DNA of 64,000 bases from an uncultured Chryseobacterium sp. GTDB taxonomy: Bacteria; Bacteroidota; Bacteroidia; Flavobacteriales; Weeksellaceae. Below the pieces are notes generated by a model, which ran no database searches, was not told the origin of the DNA, and was given only the letters and a program-made list of their open reading frames with translations. A program made the translations under genes and the position numbers. Below are positions 44,359 to 52,804 of this stretch, in pieces; the stretch's first letter is position 1, and every line of letters starts with the position of its first letter. The stretch spans positions 62,001 to 126,000 of the forward strand of contig CAJYXJ010000065.1 in assembly GCA_913778085.1 (NCBI GenBank). Reading direction: 5' to 3'.

Positions 44359-45491
44359 AAAATATATTGATTACAGGAGGAGCAGGCTTTATCGGTTCCA
44401 ATATAGCACTTAAGCTCGTAAATAAAGGGTTTAATGTAACGGTTTTAGACAATCTGTCTCCACAGATTCATGGAACTGATCCGAAATGTACTTCGCCTCT
44501 ATATAAAAGTATTATAAACAAAGTTAAATTTATCGAGGGTTCCGTTACATCCAGAAAAGATTGGGAAAAAGCTTTGGATCATCAGGATGCGGTAATACAT
44601 CTGGCTGCGGAAACAGGAACCGGCCAATCAATGTATCAGATTCAGCACTATATTGATGTAAATATCGGAGGAACGGCAATTATGCTGGATATTTTGGCAA
44701 ATGATACGCATCATATTAAAAAAGTAATTATTGCATCTTCAAGAGCCATCTACGGAGAAGGAAAATATTATTGTGGAAAACATGGAATCGTTTATCCTAC
44801 AGAAAGAGAAGACCGTGATTTGAAAAATAGGGATTTTTCCTGCAAATGTCCTGTATGTAAAGAAAATGTAGAATTATTGCCGACTTCCGAAGACAGCAAA
44901 ATTCATCCGACTTCAGTATATGGGATCACAAAACAGAACCAGGAACAAATGGTTTTGACGGTCTGTAAATCTTTAAATATTGCCGCGGTAAGTTATCGGT
45001 ATCAAAATGTTTACGGTCCGGGGCAATCCTTAACGAATCCTTATACAGGTATATTATCAATATTTTCTACCCGTATTAAAAATGATAATGCCATTAATAT
45101 TTTTGAAGACGGAAAAGAAACCCGGGATTTTGTTTTTATCGAAGATGTTGCCAAAGCAACTATTTTAGGTTTAGAGAAAGATAATGCAAATGGACAGGTA
45201 TACAACGTAGGAACAGGTGTTGCAACTGATGTAATGACGGTAGCAAACACATTGGCAAAATACTACCAGCATGAAGTATCCATTCAGATTTCCGGGAATT
45301 ACAGATTGGGAGATATCAGACATAATTTTGCAGATATTTCTAAAATTAACAGAGAATTAGGCTTCACGCCGGAATGGAGTTTCGAACAAGGCATCCGGGC
45401 TTTTACCGAGTGGGTAAACCAGCAGGAAATACCTGATGACAAATATGAACTGTCAATCGCAGAAATGCAGAATAAAGGTTTGTACAAATGA
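44355..45491 (+). CDS. NAD-dependent epimerase/dehydratase with a cysteine-rich insert
   Basis: This 378-residue extended short-chain dehydrogenase has ILITGGAGFIGSNIALKL, VIHLAAETGTGQSMYQ and ASSRAIYGEGKYYCGKHG. The active-site Tyr-x3-Lys is in SVYGITKQNQEQM. An insert between strand and active site holds Cys140, Cys163, Cys165 and Cys168 (SCKCPVCKE), which look like a zinc site. Such inserts occur in dTDP-L-rhamnose 4-epimerase-like proteins such as WbiB; I recall that from memory. RmlC (52188) in the same set makes a dTDP-deoxysugar product plausible. It overlaps the GT2 gene by four bases. Confidence 0.85.
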   Translation: MKNILITGGAGFIGSNIALKLVNKGFNVTVLDNLSPQIHGTDPKCTSPLYKSIINKVKFIEGSVTSRKDWEKALDHQDAVIHLAAETGTGQSMYQIQHYIDVNIGGTAIMLDILANDTHHIKKVIIASSRAIYGEGKYYCGKHGIVYPTEREDRDLKNRDFSCKCPVCKENVELLPTSEDSKIHPTSVYGITKQNQEQMVLTVCKSLNIAAVSYRYQNVYGPGQSLTNPYTGILSIFSTRIKNDNAINIFEDGKETRDFVFIEDVAKATILGLEKDNANGQVYNVGTGVATDVMTVANTLAKYYQHEVSIQISGNYRLGDIRHNFADISKINRELGFTPEWSFEQGIRAFTEWVNQQEIPDDKYELSIAEMQNKGLYK

Positions 45492-46384
45492 GCAGGAAAA
45501 TAGGCATTGTAAGTGTTTTGTATAATAGTGAGTCTGTTCTTAATGAATTTTTTGAAACCTTAAGCAAACAGACTTACCGTGATTTCATTTTATATCTGGT
45601 AGATAATTTATCGCCCGATAGCTCTTTGGAATTGGGCAGAAAACTGAGCTCCCGTTATGATTTTACAACAGTCATTATAGAAAATGATGCAAATTACGGG
45701 GTTGCTAAAGGAAATAATATAGGAATAAAGAGAGCTTTAGAAGACAGATGTGATTTAATATTACTCTCTAATAATGATATTGCCCTGGAAAATACGGCTA
45801 TCGAAAAATTAGTTATGGGGCTTGACAGGCATCATGCAGATTTAGTTGTTCCTAAGATTTATTTTTACGGTACAAATAAAATCTGGGCGGCAGGCGGAGG
45901 TTACAAGAAGCGTAACGGCCTTACGGTACAATATGGTCAGGAAGAAGAGGATATGGGCCAGTTTAATGAAGATAAAAAGGTCGATTATGCTCCTACATGT
46001 TTTATGCTGATGAGTAAAGAGATATTTAGCAGCGTCGGATTAATGGATGAAAATTATTTCGTTTATTATGATGATACGGATTTTGTTTATCGTGCTTTAA
46101 ATGAGAAACAAAAAACACTTTGGTATATTGCAGATTCTGTCATTCAGCATAACGAATCTACGTCAACAGGAAAGATGAGTGATTTTTCGGTAAGGTATCT
46201 ATGGAGAAACCTGATTTATTTTTCACTGAAAAATTACAATTTTCTGTATGGACTTTATGTAGTACTGTATAGTTATTTATATATCAACCTAATTCTTTAC
46301 TTCAAATATTCAAAAAAACAGTGGATTATTGCACGAAAAGCATATAAAGAAGGATTTAATCTGTATAGAAAAAACAACCGATAA
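45488..46384 (+). CDS. Family 2 glycosyltransferase, rhamnosyltransferase-like
   Basis: This 298-residue GT-A protein opens GIVSVLYNSESVLNEFFETL and has LVDNLSPDSS and NYGVAKGNNIGIKRAL. ILLSNNDIAL provides the metal-binding aspartate region; DENYFVYYDDTDFVYRA is the acceptor-side motif of rhamnosyltransferase-like GT2 enzymes. A hydrophobic segment near the end (about 245-270) suggests membrane contact. It adds a sugar to the set 2 repeat unit, possibly rhamnose or a 6-deoxy sugar. Confidence 0.88.
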   Translation: MSRKIGIVSVLYNSESVLNEFFETLSKQTYRDFILYLVDNLSPDSSLELGRKLSSRYDFTTVIIENDANYGVAKGNNIGIKRALEDRCDLILLSNNDIALENTAIEKLVMGLDRHHADLVVPKIYFYGTNKIWAAGGGYKKRNGLTVQYGQEEEDMGQFNEDKKVDYAPTCFMLMSKEIFSSVGLMDENYFVYYDDTDFVYRALNEKQKTLWYIADSVIQHNESTSTGKMSDFSVRYLWRNLIYFSLKNYNFLYGLYVVLYSYLYINLILYFKYSKKQWIIARKAYKEGFNLYRKNNR

Positions 46385-46503
46385 AACCCACAATTTTATA
46401 ATCCTCATCTGCTTATATACTGAATAATATTCGTAATTATGATAACTGACTTCCATTCTCTTTCTATAAGGTTGATGGTAAATTAATCAAAAAATAATAG
46501 TTA

Positions 46504-47727
46504 ATGCAACCAACATTCAGCGGTACCTATTCTACTCCATACATTATTCTTTTTTTGATATTTTTCATTTTGTTTTTATGGGAAAATAGGCTGAGAAATA
46601 AACAAAGTGATATTAAGATTGTAAGATATCTGGGAATGCTTGTATTCTTTGTTTTTTTTGGTTTCAGAGGATATTTAGATACTGATTTCGCGGTTTATTA
46701 TCCCCTGTTTGAATCGGCTCCTACTTTATTTGATTTTAAAGCAGTTGCGAATTTTTTTTCACATACAAATGAAGATTATTTGTTGAAAATTGAGCCGGGA
46801 TTTAAAGTTCTCTTAATTATTTTAAAAACCATCGTTCCCAATTACTTCTTTCTTCAGATCATATCTTCTTTAATAAATGTACTGTTTCTAAATTATTTTT
46901 TTAGAAAATACTCTCCACAATATATCCTTAGCTTTATTATGTTTCTGATCTTTTCAGGATTAGTTATAGAAATTAACCTTTTAAGAAATTCTAAAGCAAT
47001 ATTTTTATTTCTTTATTCTCTCCGGTTTATTAAAGAACGTAATATAGCCAAATATTTCATTTGTAACGGAATCGGCCTTTTATTTCATACCTCTGCCATT
47101 TTTTATTTTCCGCTGTATTTCTTTTTGCATAAGAAAATTAATCCTGCTTTCGTTTGGGGTACATTTATTTTGGGTAATGCTCTATACTTGGGACAAGTAA
47201 AATTTATTACTCCGGTCGTTGTTGGAATAGGTAACCTGATAGGTGGAGTATACGCTGGAATTGCAGAGTTTTATTCAAATAACAGTTTGTATAGCAGTGG
47301 CTATGGTATTACCATAGGCTACCTTGAGAAAGTATTGACATTTATCATATTTTACAAATCATATAAAAAAATTGGTGAGTATGTAAAAGATGAAAATACA
47401 TTGAATATTTTTTATAATTTATTTTTTATTTTCACGGTTGCTTATTTATACCTCAATGAATACTCGGTTTTAATTGACAGAATCACCACACTCTTTGCCG
47501 CTTCTTATTGGATTCTATTTCCATATTTTTATGCGTTTCTTGATAAATCAATGAAAATGGTTTTTACCTTTGTACTTTTATTATTCGGTATTTTAAAGAT
47601 GTATAAATCAAATAATTTTATCATCAGAAGATACGAGAATATACTTTGGAATAAGCCTTCAATTGCAAAGGCATATTATATTTTTAATAAACATATGGAT
47701 AAAATCCTGAATCCAGATAAAAAGTAA
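46504..47727 (+). CDS. EpsG-family polysaccharide polymerase (Wzy-like)
   Basis: This 407-residue polytopic protein has EpsG-type marks: FFGFRGYLDTDFAVYYPLF, KIEPGFKVLLIILK, INLLRNSKAIFLFLYSLRFI, and GLLFHTSAIFYFPLYFFL with its conserved His. It would polymerise the set 2 repeat units on the periplasmic side. A gap of 119 bases separates it from the preceding GT2 gene and no promoter box is clear in it. Confidence 0.88.
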   Translation: MQPTFSGTYSTPYIILFLIFFILFLWENRLRNKQSDIKIVRYLGMLVFFVFFGFRGYLDTDFAVYYPLFESAPTLFDFKAVANFFSHTNEDYLLKIEPGFKVLLIILKTIVPNYFFLQIISSLINVLFLNYFFRKYSPQYILSFIMFLIFSGLVIEINLLRNSKAIFLFLYSLRFIKERNIAKYFICNGIGLLFHTSAIFYFPLYFFLHKKINPAFVWGTFILGNALYLGQVKFITPVVVGIGNLIGGVYAGIAEFYSNNSLYSSGYGITIGYLEKVLTFIIFYKSYKKIGEYVKDENTLNIFYNLFFIFTVAYLYLNEYSVLIDRITTLFAASYWILFPYFYAFLDKSMKMVFTFVLLLFGILKMYKSNNFIIRRYENILWNKPSIAKAYYIFNKHMDKILNPDKK

Positions 47728-47732
47728 CGGTT

Positions 47733-48890
47733 ATGAAAGTTGCCTTTTTATCCACATTTGCTTTAGATGCCAATATTTCTTTAATCAATGCGCTTAAGGA
47801 AAAATGTGATATTTATTTCTTCACCGAGGCACTTTACGAAATCTATAACTTTATAGATGGTTCTAAACTGAAAAAAACAATTACAAGGGGCGATGAAGTT
47901 GAAATGTTGCAACGTTTTGGTAATTTAATTCCCTTAGATAAAACATTTGTTATAAAAGGTACGCGAAATGCTGATATTTTTAGAAAACTTTTTATTTCAT
48001 ATAAAATACATCAGGCGCTGAAAAAAATAAATCCTGATGTGATTGTTATTGACAATTATATGCTGACTTATTTTCTTACCACATTATCGTGGCGGAAAAA
48101 GATGCTGATGATTGTTCATGATCCTTTTTTACATTCCGGGGAGAATTTCGTTATTGATCGTTATCTTCGAAAAATTCATTTTAAGCTTATCTCTTATAAA
48201 ATATTATTGAATTTTAACCAGAAAAATGATTTTGTAGATTATTACGGTGAAGATTCGTCGAAGGTTTTCACATCATTTCTAAGTGTATATGATTATTTGA
48301 GATATTATGTTTCAGGTTCATATAAGCCGGAGAACGAGTCCGGAAACTTTAATGTTTTATTTTTTGGAAGAATATCTCCTTATAAAGGAATTAAATATCT
48401 CCTCGATGGTTTTGTAATGATGATCGATACAGGACATTACAATAATATTTCACTAACGATTGCGGGAAGTGGTAATTTTGATTTTGATATCAATCCGTAC
48501 AAAAACTATTCTCAAATCACCATTCTTAACCAATTTATTACACCTTCCGATTTAGCCGGTCTTATTTCTAAGTCATCCGTTATCGTATGTCCTTATACGG
48601 ATGCTACCCAAAGTGGTGTGGTAATGTCTGCTTTTGCCTTTCAAAAACCGGTTATTGCTACGAATGTCGGTGGATTACCTGAGATGGTCGAACACTGGAA
48701 AACAGGTGTAATTATACAGCCAAAAAGCTTAGAATCTATTTATAATGCATTAAAGGAACTGTACATAAACAAAGACTTATTGAAAGTGATGTCTCAAAAT
48801 ATAGAAAACACTTATTTTTCCGGTGAGAAAAGTTGGAGAAATTCAGCCGATCAATTTATGAACGCCATTGAAAAAGTAAATAGATTATGA
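47733..48890 (+). CDS. Glycosyltransferase, GT4-like
   Basis: This 385-residue GT-B protein has NVLFFGRISPYKGIKYLLDG at the donor domain, then LTIAGSGNFDF, VIVCPYTDATQSGVVMSAF, and KPVIATNVGGLPEMVEH. The first Glu of the usual E-x7-E is replaced (DATQSGVVM), a variation seen in some GT4 groups. It starts five bases after the polymerase and overlaps the next gene by four bases. Confidence 0.88.
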   Translation: MKVAFLSTFALDANISLINALKEKCDIYFFTEALYEIYNFIDGSKLKKTITRGDEVEMLQRFGNLIPLDKTFVIKGTRNADIFRKLFISYKIHQALKKINPDVIVIDNYMLTYFLTTLSWRKKMLMIVHDPFLHSGENFVIDRYLRKIHFKLISYKILLNFNQKNDFVDYYGEDSSKVFTSFLSVYDYLRYYVSGSYKPENESGNFNVLFFGRISPYKGIKYLLDGFVMMIDTGHYNNISLTIAGSGNFDFDINPYKNYSQITILNQFITPSDLAGLISKSSVIVCPYTDATQSGVVMSAFAFQKPVIATNVGGLPEMVEHWKTGVIIQPKSLESIYNALKELYINKDLLKVMSQNIENTYFSGEKSWRNSADQFMNAIEKVNRL

Positions 48891-49630
48891 AAATAAGCAT
48901 ATGTATAGCTACTTACAATGGTGAGAAGTTTATATCTGAACAGATTGATTCAATTTTAAAACAGATAAAAAATCATGATGAAATAATAATTTCGGATGAT
49001 GGATCCATTGATAAAACACTGGAAATTGTCGAAAGTTTTAACGATAAGAGAATTAGGATCATACATAACCGGGGTGAAAAAGGCTACACTCCTAATTTTC
49101 AAAATGCTTTAAAACAAGCAAGTGGCGATATTATATTTATTTCCGACCAGGATGATGTATGGTTACCGGGAAAATACAATGCAGTAATAGAAGATCTGAA
49201 AAATTATGATTTGGTGGTTACCAATTCTAAAGTAACCGACGAAATACTGAATGTTACGAATGAGTCATTTTTTAATATATATAATTCGGGAACAGGATTA
49301 TTTAAAAACTTGATCTGTAGTACATACTATGGATGCTGTATGGCATTCAACAGAAAAGTTCTTACCTATGCCATGCCATTTCCTCGAAATACAGAAGTTT
49401 CCGTAGATCTTTGGATTGGTTTGGTAGGAGAGGCAGTAGGGAAAGTTAAATTTATAAGAGAACCTTACCTGTTATACAGAAGAACAGGAAATAATGTAAC
49501 TCAGCTTGGAAGTTTAATGTCCAGAAGTACAAGGCCACTTCACATGAAAATCTATAAAAGACTGATCACTCTATTTTTTGTATTAAATTTAACAATTAAA
49601 TACAAACTCGGAATAAAAAGTCATCAATAA
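48887..49630 (+). CDS. Family 2 glycosyltransferase
   Basis: This 247-residue GT-A protein has KISICIATYNGEKFISEQI, ISDDGSIDKTLEIV, then FISDQDDVWLPGK with the QDD metal site, and YYGCCMAFNRKVL. It is compact, without a membrane domain, and resembles rhamnosyl- or galactosyltransferases of O-antigen loci. It is linked to the preceding GT4 gene by an ATGA overlap. Confidence 0.9.
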   Translation: MKISICIATYNGEKFISEQIDSILKQIKNHDEIIISDDGSIDKTLEIVESFNDKRIRIIHNRGEKGYTPNFQNALKQASGDIIFISDQDDVWLPGKYNAVIEDLKNYDLVVTNSKVTDEILNVTNESFFNIYNSGTGLFKNLICSTYYGCCMAFNRKVLTYAMPFPRNTEVSVDLWIGLVGEAVGKVKFIREPYLLYRRTGNNVTQLGSLMSRSTRPLHMKIYKRLITLFFVLNLTIKYKLGIKSHQ

Positions 49631-49653
49631 TCAGCAAGCCAAACTACACGTTT

Positions 49654-50946
49654 ATGAAAGAGCTTTTAAAAAATCTTAACATTCTACTGATGATAACATC
49701 TGTTTTCATTTGTAATAATGCTAAAAGTCAAAGAATAAAAGATTCCGTAAATGTAGATATCAATTTCGGAAATAATGTAAAAAATGTAAAATCGATGTCT
49801 GGATTTTTACATTTCGATGACGTAAAAAAGCTTGAAAAAAGTATTGTTGCCCTGCAGCCGAAATATTGGCGGATCGGATGGTCATATAAATCAGTTCATG
49901 ATGTAGAATATCTTAGAAGATTTGGGATTACCCCTATTTTGGTTATATCCGACAGGTATGGTTATCCGGGGAAAAAAAATAATAAAGAATGGCCTCACCC
50001 ACTTACAACAGACCGACTTACAACAGTAATTACTGCCGAATATCATAAATTCAGAAATAACGTTATTTATGATATATGGAACGAACCTTTTCATCAAGGT
50101 GGATTTGGAGATTTTGACAAAGATGAATATTATAAGATTTTTAAAAAAGCACACGATATTATTCGTTCTTTACCGGGAGGTCAGAATGCGCTCATAACCG
50201 GTCCTTCTTTTGATCGTTATGACGAGCGGGAAATGGAGGATTTTTTAAAATTTTGTAACGCAAATAAAATACGCGTGGATATTTTAGCCTGGCACGAATG
50301 GAGAGACGGCATATACGAAGAGGCTTTTTCAAAGGACGTAAAAAAACTGAGGAATATTATACTGCCAAAATATCCAAAAGTTGGCGTGAAAAAAATTGTT
50401 CTTAACGAAATCATTAACCAATACTCCCAATTTTCACCTTCAGAAGTTTTACAGGTATTTAAAATGCTTGAGGATAATAATATTGACGGTGCCTGTAAAG
50501 GTTGCTGGGCAGAAAGCGATGGTGTTTTCAACTGTAATAATTCTATAAACGGATTATTGGATACAAACGGAAAAACCAGATCGGTCTGGTGGGCTTATAA
50601 AATATATAATCAGAGCACTAAAAACAGAGTATTTCATACAGCGAATTACGATAAGTTATCTGTTTTTGCATCATTTGATGATAAAGGAGAGTATATTATT
50701 TTAAATAATAACAGTGGAAACAAAATAGTCAATTCAAAAGTTACATTAAACAAATTATACAGCCTTTATGGAAAAATGTCTAATGTGGACTGTAGAATAT
50801 ATGAAATTTCCGACAGTGGCGAATTGCCTTTAGAAAATTTGGTTATTAAACAGACACAAAAGCTTGCCGTAAATAAAAACGCTTCAGTAATCAATATTCC
50901 TGAGATGAAGCCCAAAACGGTCTATTATCTTTCGATTTCAAAATAA
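49654..50946 (+). CDS. Secreted clan GH-A glycoside hydrolase (GH39-like)
   Basis: This 430-residue protein has a signal peptide (about 1-26, ending NAKSQ), so it should reach the periplasm or beyond. TIM-barrel text: PKYWRIGWSYKSVHDVEYLR, YDIWNEPFHQGG with the acid/base Glu144 after Asn, ILAWHEWRDG, and VKKIVLNEIINQ with the likely nucleophile Glu252. Asn-Glu-Pro plus a second strand-end Glu is the clan A pattern. A beta-sandwich of about 100 residues follows. Inside a capsule locus it probably trims, releases or edits the chain; a degradative role on host or plant glycans is less likely here. No T9SS tail is seen. Confidence 0.82.
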   Translation: MKELLKNLNILLMITSVFICNNAKSQRIKDSVNVDINFGNNVKNVKSMSGFLHFDDVKKLEKSIVALQPKYWRIGWSYKSVHDVEYLRRFGITPILVISDRYGYPGKKNNKEWPHPLTTDRLTTVITAEYHKFRNNVIYDIWNEPFHQGGFGDFDKDEYYKIFKKAHDIIRSLPGGQNALITGPSFDRYDEREMEDFLKFCNANKIRVDILAWHEWRDGIYEEAFSKDVKKLRNIILPKYPKVGVKKIVLNEIINQYSQFSPSEVLQVFKMLEDNNIDGACKGCWAESDGVFNCNNSINGLLDTNGKTRSVWWAYKIYNQSTKNRVFHTANYDKLSVFASFDDKGEYIILNNNSGNKIVNSKVTLNKLYSLYGKMSNVDCRIYEISDSGELPLENLVIKQTQKLAVNKNASVINIPEMKPKTVYYLSISK

Positions 50947-50983
50947 TAAAAACATCGGAAAGCAAATAAACCTAAATCTTCTG

Positions 50984-50991
50984 TAGATTTG
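50984..50991 (+). promoter_or_regulatory. Probable -7 box before the glycosyltransferase at 51017
   Basis: TAGATTTG fits the consensus and lies 25 bases before the start codon. No TTG is at the expected upstream distance. The text following (GCAC, then AAAAATTACTGATTA at 51000-51014) is shared with the rimO leader. Confidence 0.45.
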
Positions 50992-51016
50992 CACAAAATA
51001 AAAATTACTGATTAGA

Positions 51017-52114
51017 TTGGAAAGAAAAATTAAAATAGTTCAGTTTGTAGAAGCGTTCGGAGGTGGTGTTTACACTTATGTGAAAGATTTAAGTAATTTT
51101 TTGGCTACAAATCTATCAGATATTTGTTTTGAGGTTCATTTGGTTTACAGTCCCAATCGAACAGAATTTGATAAGGAGCTTTTTCATAAAGAAATCCATC
51201 CGGATATTTTTCTTTACGAGTTGGATATGCAAAGGTCTGTCAATGTATATAAAGATAAAAAAGTAATTTCTGAGACCCGAAAGATTCTAAAGAGAATAAA
51301 ACCACATATTATTCATCTTCATTCTGCCAAAGCAGGCGTTATTGGCAGACTGGCTTGTTGGGGAATAATACCTCAGAAAAATGTATTTTATTCCCCTCAT
51401 GGATTTTCTTTTGTTCAGCAGAATATTGCAAAGCCAAAAATTTTATTTTTTAAGATCATAGAGTATGCCATGCCATCTTTATTCGGCGGAACTATAATTG
51501 CTTCGGGAGATACAGAATATGAAATGGCAAAAAAAATTGGCAAAACCATTCTTATTAGAAATGGTGTTGATTTTGAATTGCCTCAAAAAATATTTTCACC
51601 AGCTTTCAATCCTCGGTTAACGGTGGGCACAGTAGGCAGACTGACTCCGCAAAAAAATCCGAAATTTTTTAACGAAATAGCCGCCGCATTACCTGACGTT
51701 AATTTCATCTGGATAGGGGATGGAGAACTTATCCATGACATAACATCCTCAAATATTCAGGTAACTGGTTGGGTAAGGACGAGAGAAGAATTATTACAAA
51801 AAATAAACTCCCTGGATATTTATATGCAGGTATCTTTATGGGAAGGTCTTCCGATTGCTATTCTGGAAGCCATGGCCATGCGGAAACCTCTTGTGGTAAG
51901 TAATGTCATGGGCAATAAAGATACTGTAAATGAAAGTTATAACGGTTTTGTTTTTAATAGTAAAAAGGAAGCTGTAGAAAAGATTCTTTATTTATCCGAT
52001 CTGAAGGTCAGAAACCAGATGGGTAACAACTCATACGAAAAGGTATTTAAAGAATATAATAAAAATACTAATTTCTTTAGCTTGCTCGATTTCTACAAAA
52101 GAGTTGTGAGATAG
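51017..52114 (+). CDS. Glycosyltransferase, GT4-like
   Basis: This 365-residue GT-B protein has IKIVQFVEAFGGGVYTYVKD at the very N-terminus, IIHLHSAKAGVIGRLA, then VGTVGRLTPQKNP and VSLWEGLPIAILEAMAMRKP (E-x7-E). There is no in-frame ATG upstream of the first strand, so TTG at 51017 is the best start. Its own -7 box suggests it can be transcribed apart from the genes before it. WbnK/EpsD-like acceptor sides look like this, but specificity is unknown. Confidence 0.88.
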   Translation: MERKIKIVQFVEAFGGGVYTYVKDLSNFLATNLSDICFEVHLVYSPNRTEFDKELFHKEIHPDIFLYELDMQRSVNVYKDKKVISETRKILKRIKPHIIHLHSAKAGVIGRLACWGIIPQKNVFYSPHGFSFVQQNIAKPKILFFKIIEYAMPSLFGGTIIASGDTEYEMAKKIGKTILIRNGVDFELPQKIFSPAFNPRLTVGTVGRLTPQKNPKFFNEIAAALPDVNFIWIGDGELIHDITSSNIQVTGWVRTREELLQKINSLDIYMQVSLWEGLPIAILEAMAMRKPLVVSNVMGNKDTVNESYNGFVFNSKKEAVEKILYLSDLKVRNQMGNNSYEKVFKEYNKNTNFFSLLDFYKRVVR

Positions 52115-52138
52115 ATTTCATAGCAATAAGTATTTTTT

Positions 52139-52146
52139 TATCTTTG
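52139..52146 (+). promoter_or_regulatory. Probable -7 box before rfbC
   Basis: TATCTTTG is a consensus match. It lies 41 bases before the ATG at 52188 and directly before the TTG at 52155 that opens the longest frame, which argues against that TTG as start. Confidence 0.5.
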
Positions 52147-52187
52147 CCCAGTTCTTGATATTTTTTATACAAAGAAAAACAACAATT

Positions 52188-52733
52188 ATGAAAATTAAAG
52201 AAAGCCCACTAAAAGACTGCTACATTATCGAGCCCACAATTTTTGAAGATGACAGAGGTTATTTTTACGAAAAATTCAATGAACAGAAATTTGAAGAACT
52301 TACCGGTATGAATGGCCATTTCGTACAGGATAATATTTCAAAATCAAGTTATGGCGTTGTTAGAGGGTTGCATCTACAAAAAGGGGATCACGCACAGGCA
52401 AAATTAGTGTCCTGCCTGGAAGGTAAGGTTCTTGATGTCGCAGTAGATCTGCGTAAAGATTCCCCTACATTCGGAAAATGGTTTTCTTTAGAACTTACGG
52501 GTGAAAACAAGTTACAGCTTTACATTCCGAGAGGTTTTGGTCATGGTTTTTCTGTACTGAGCGAAACAGCCATATTTTCTTATAAGTGCGATAATTTTTA
52601 TGACAAAGCTTCAGAAGGCGGAGTGCTGTGGAATGATACGGATTTGAATATTGATTGGAAGCTTCCTGCTAATGATATTGTCTTATCAGAAAAAGATAAA
52701 ATTTTACCTCCATTTGTTTTAAAAAATTTTTAG
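52188..52733 (+). CDS. rfbC: dTDP-4-dehydrorhamnose 3,5-epimerase
   Basis: This 181-residue cupin, counted from ATG 52188, starts MKIKESPLKDCYIIEPTIFE. It has the RmlC signatures DDRGYFYEKFNEQKF, GVVRGLHLQKGDHAQAKLV (catalytic His), YIPRGFGHGFSVL and the tail text GGVLWNDTDLNIDW. It converts dTDP-4-keto-6-deoxyglucose to the L-rhamno form. rmlA, rmlB and rmlD are not in the window. The frame extends to TTG 52155, but the -7 box at 52139 makes the ATG the better start. Confidence 0.93.
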   Translation: MKIKESPLKDCYIIEPTIFEDDRGYFYEKFNEQKFEELTGMNGHFVQDNISKSSYGVVRGLHLQKGDHAQAKLVSCLEGKVLDVAVDLRKDSPTFGKWFSLELTGENKLQLYIPRGFGHGFSVLSETAIFSYKCDNFYDKASEGGVLWNDTDLNIDWKLPANDIVLSEKDKILPPFVLKNF

Positions 52734-52804
52734 TATTTAATAAAAAATGAAGATTTAATGACTGTTCGCCTGTGCTTACCGAAGAGTAATCATCAAATCA
52801 GCAA

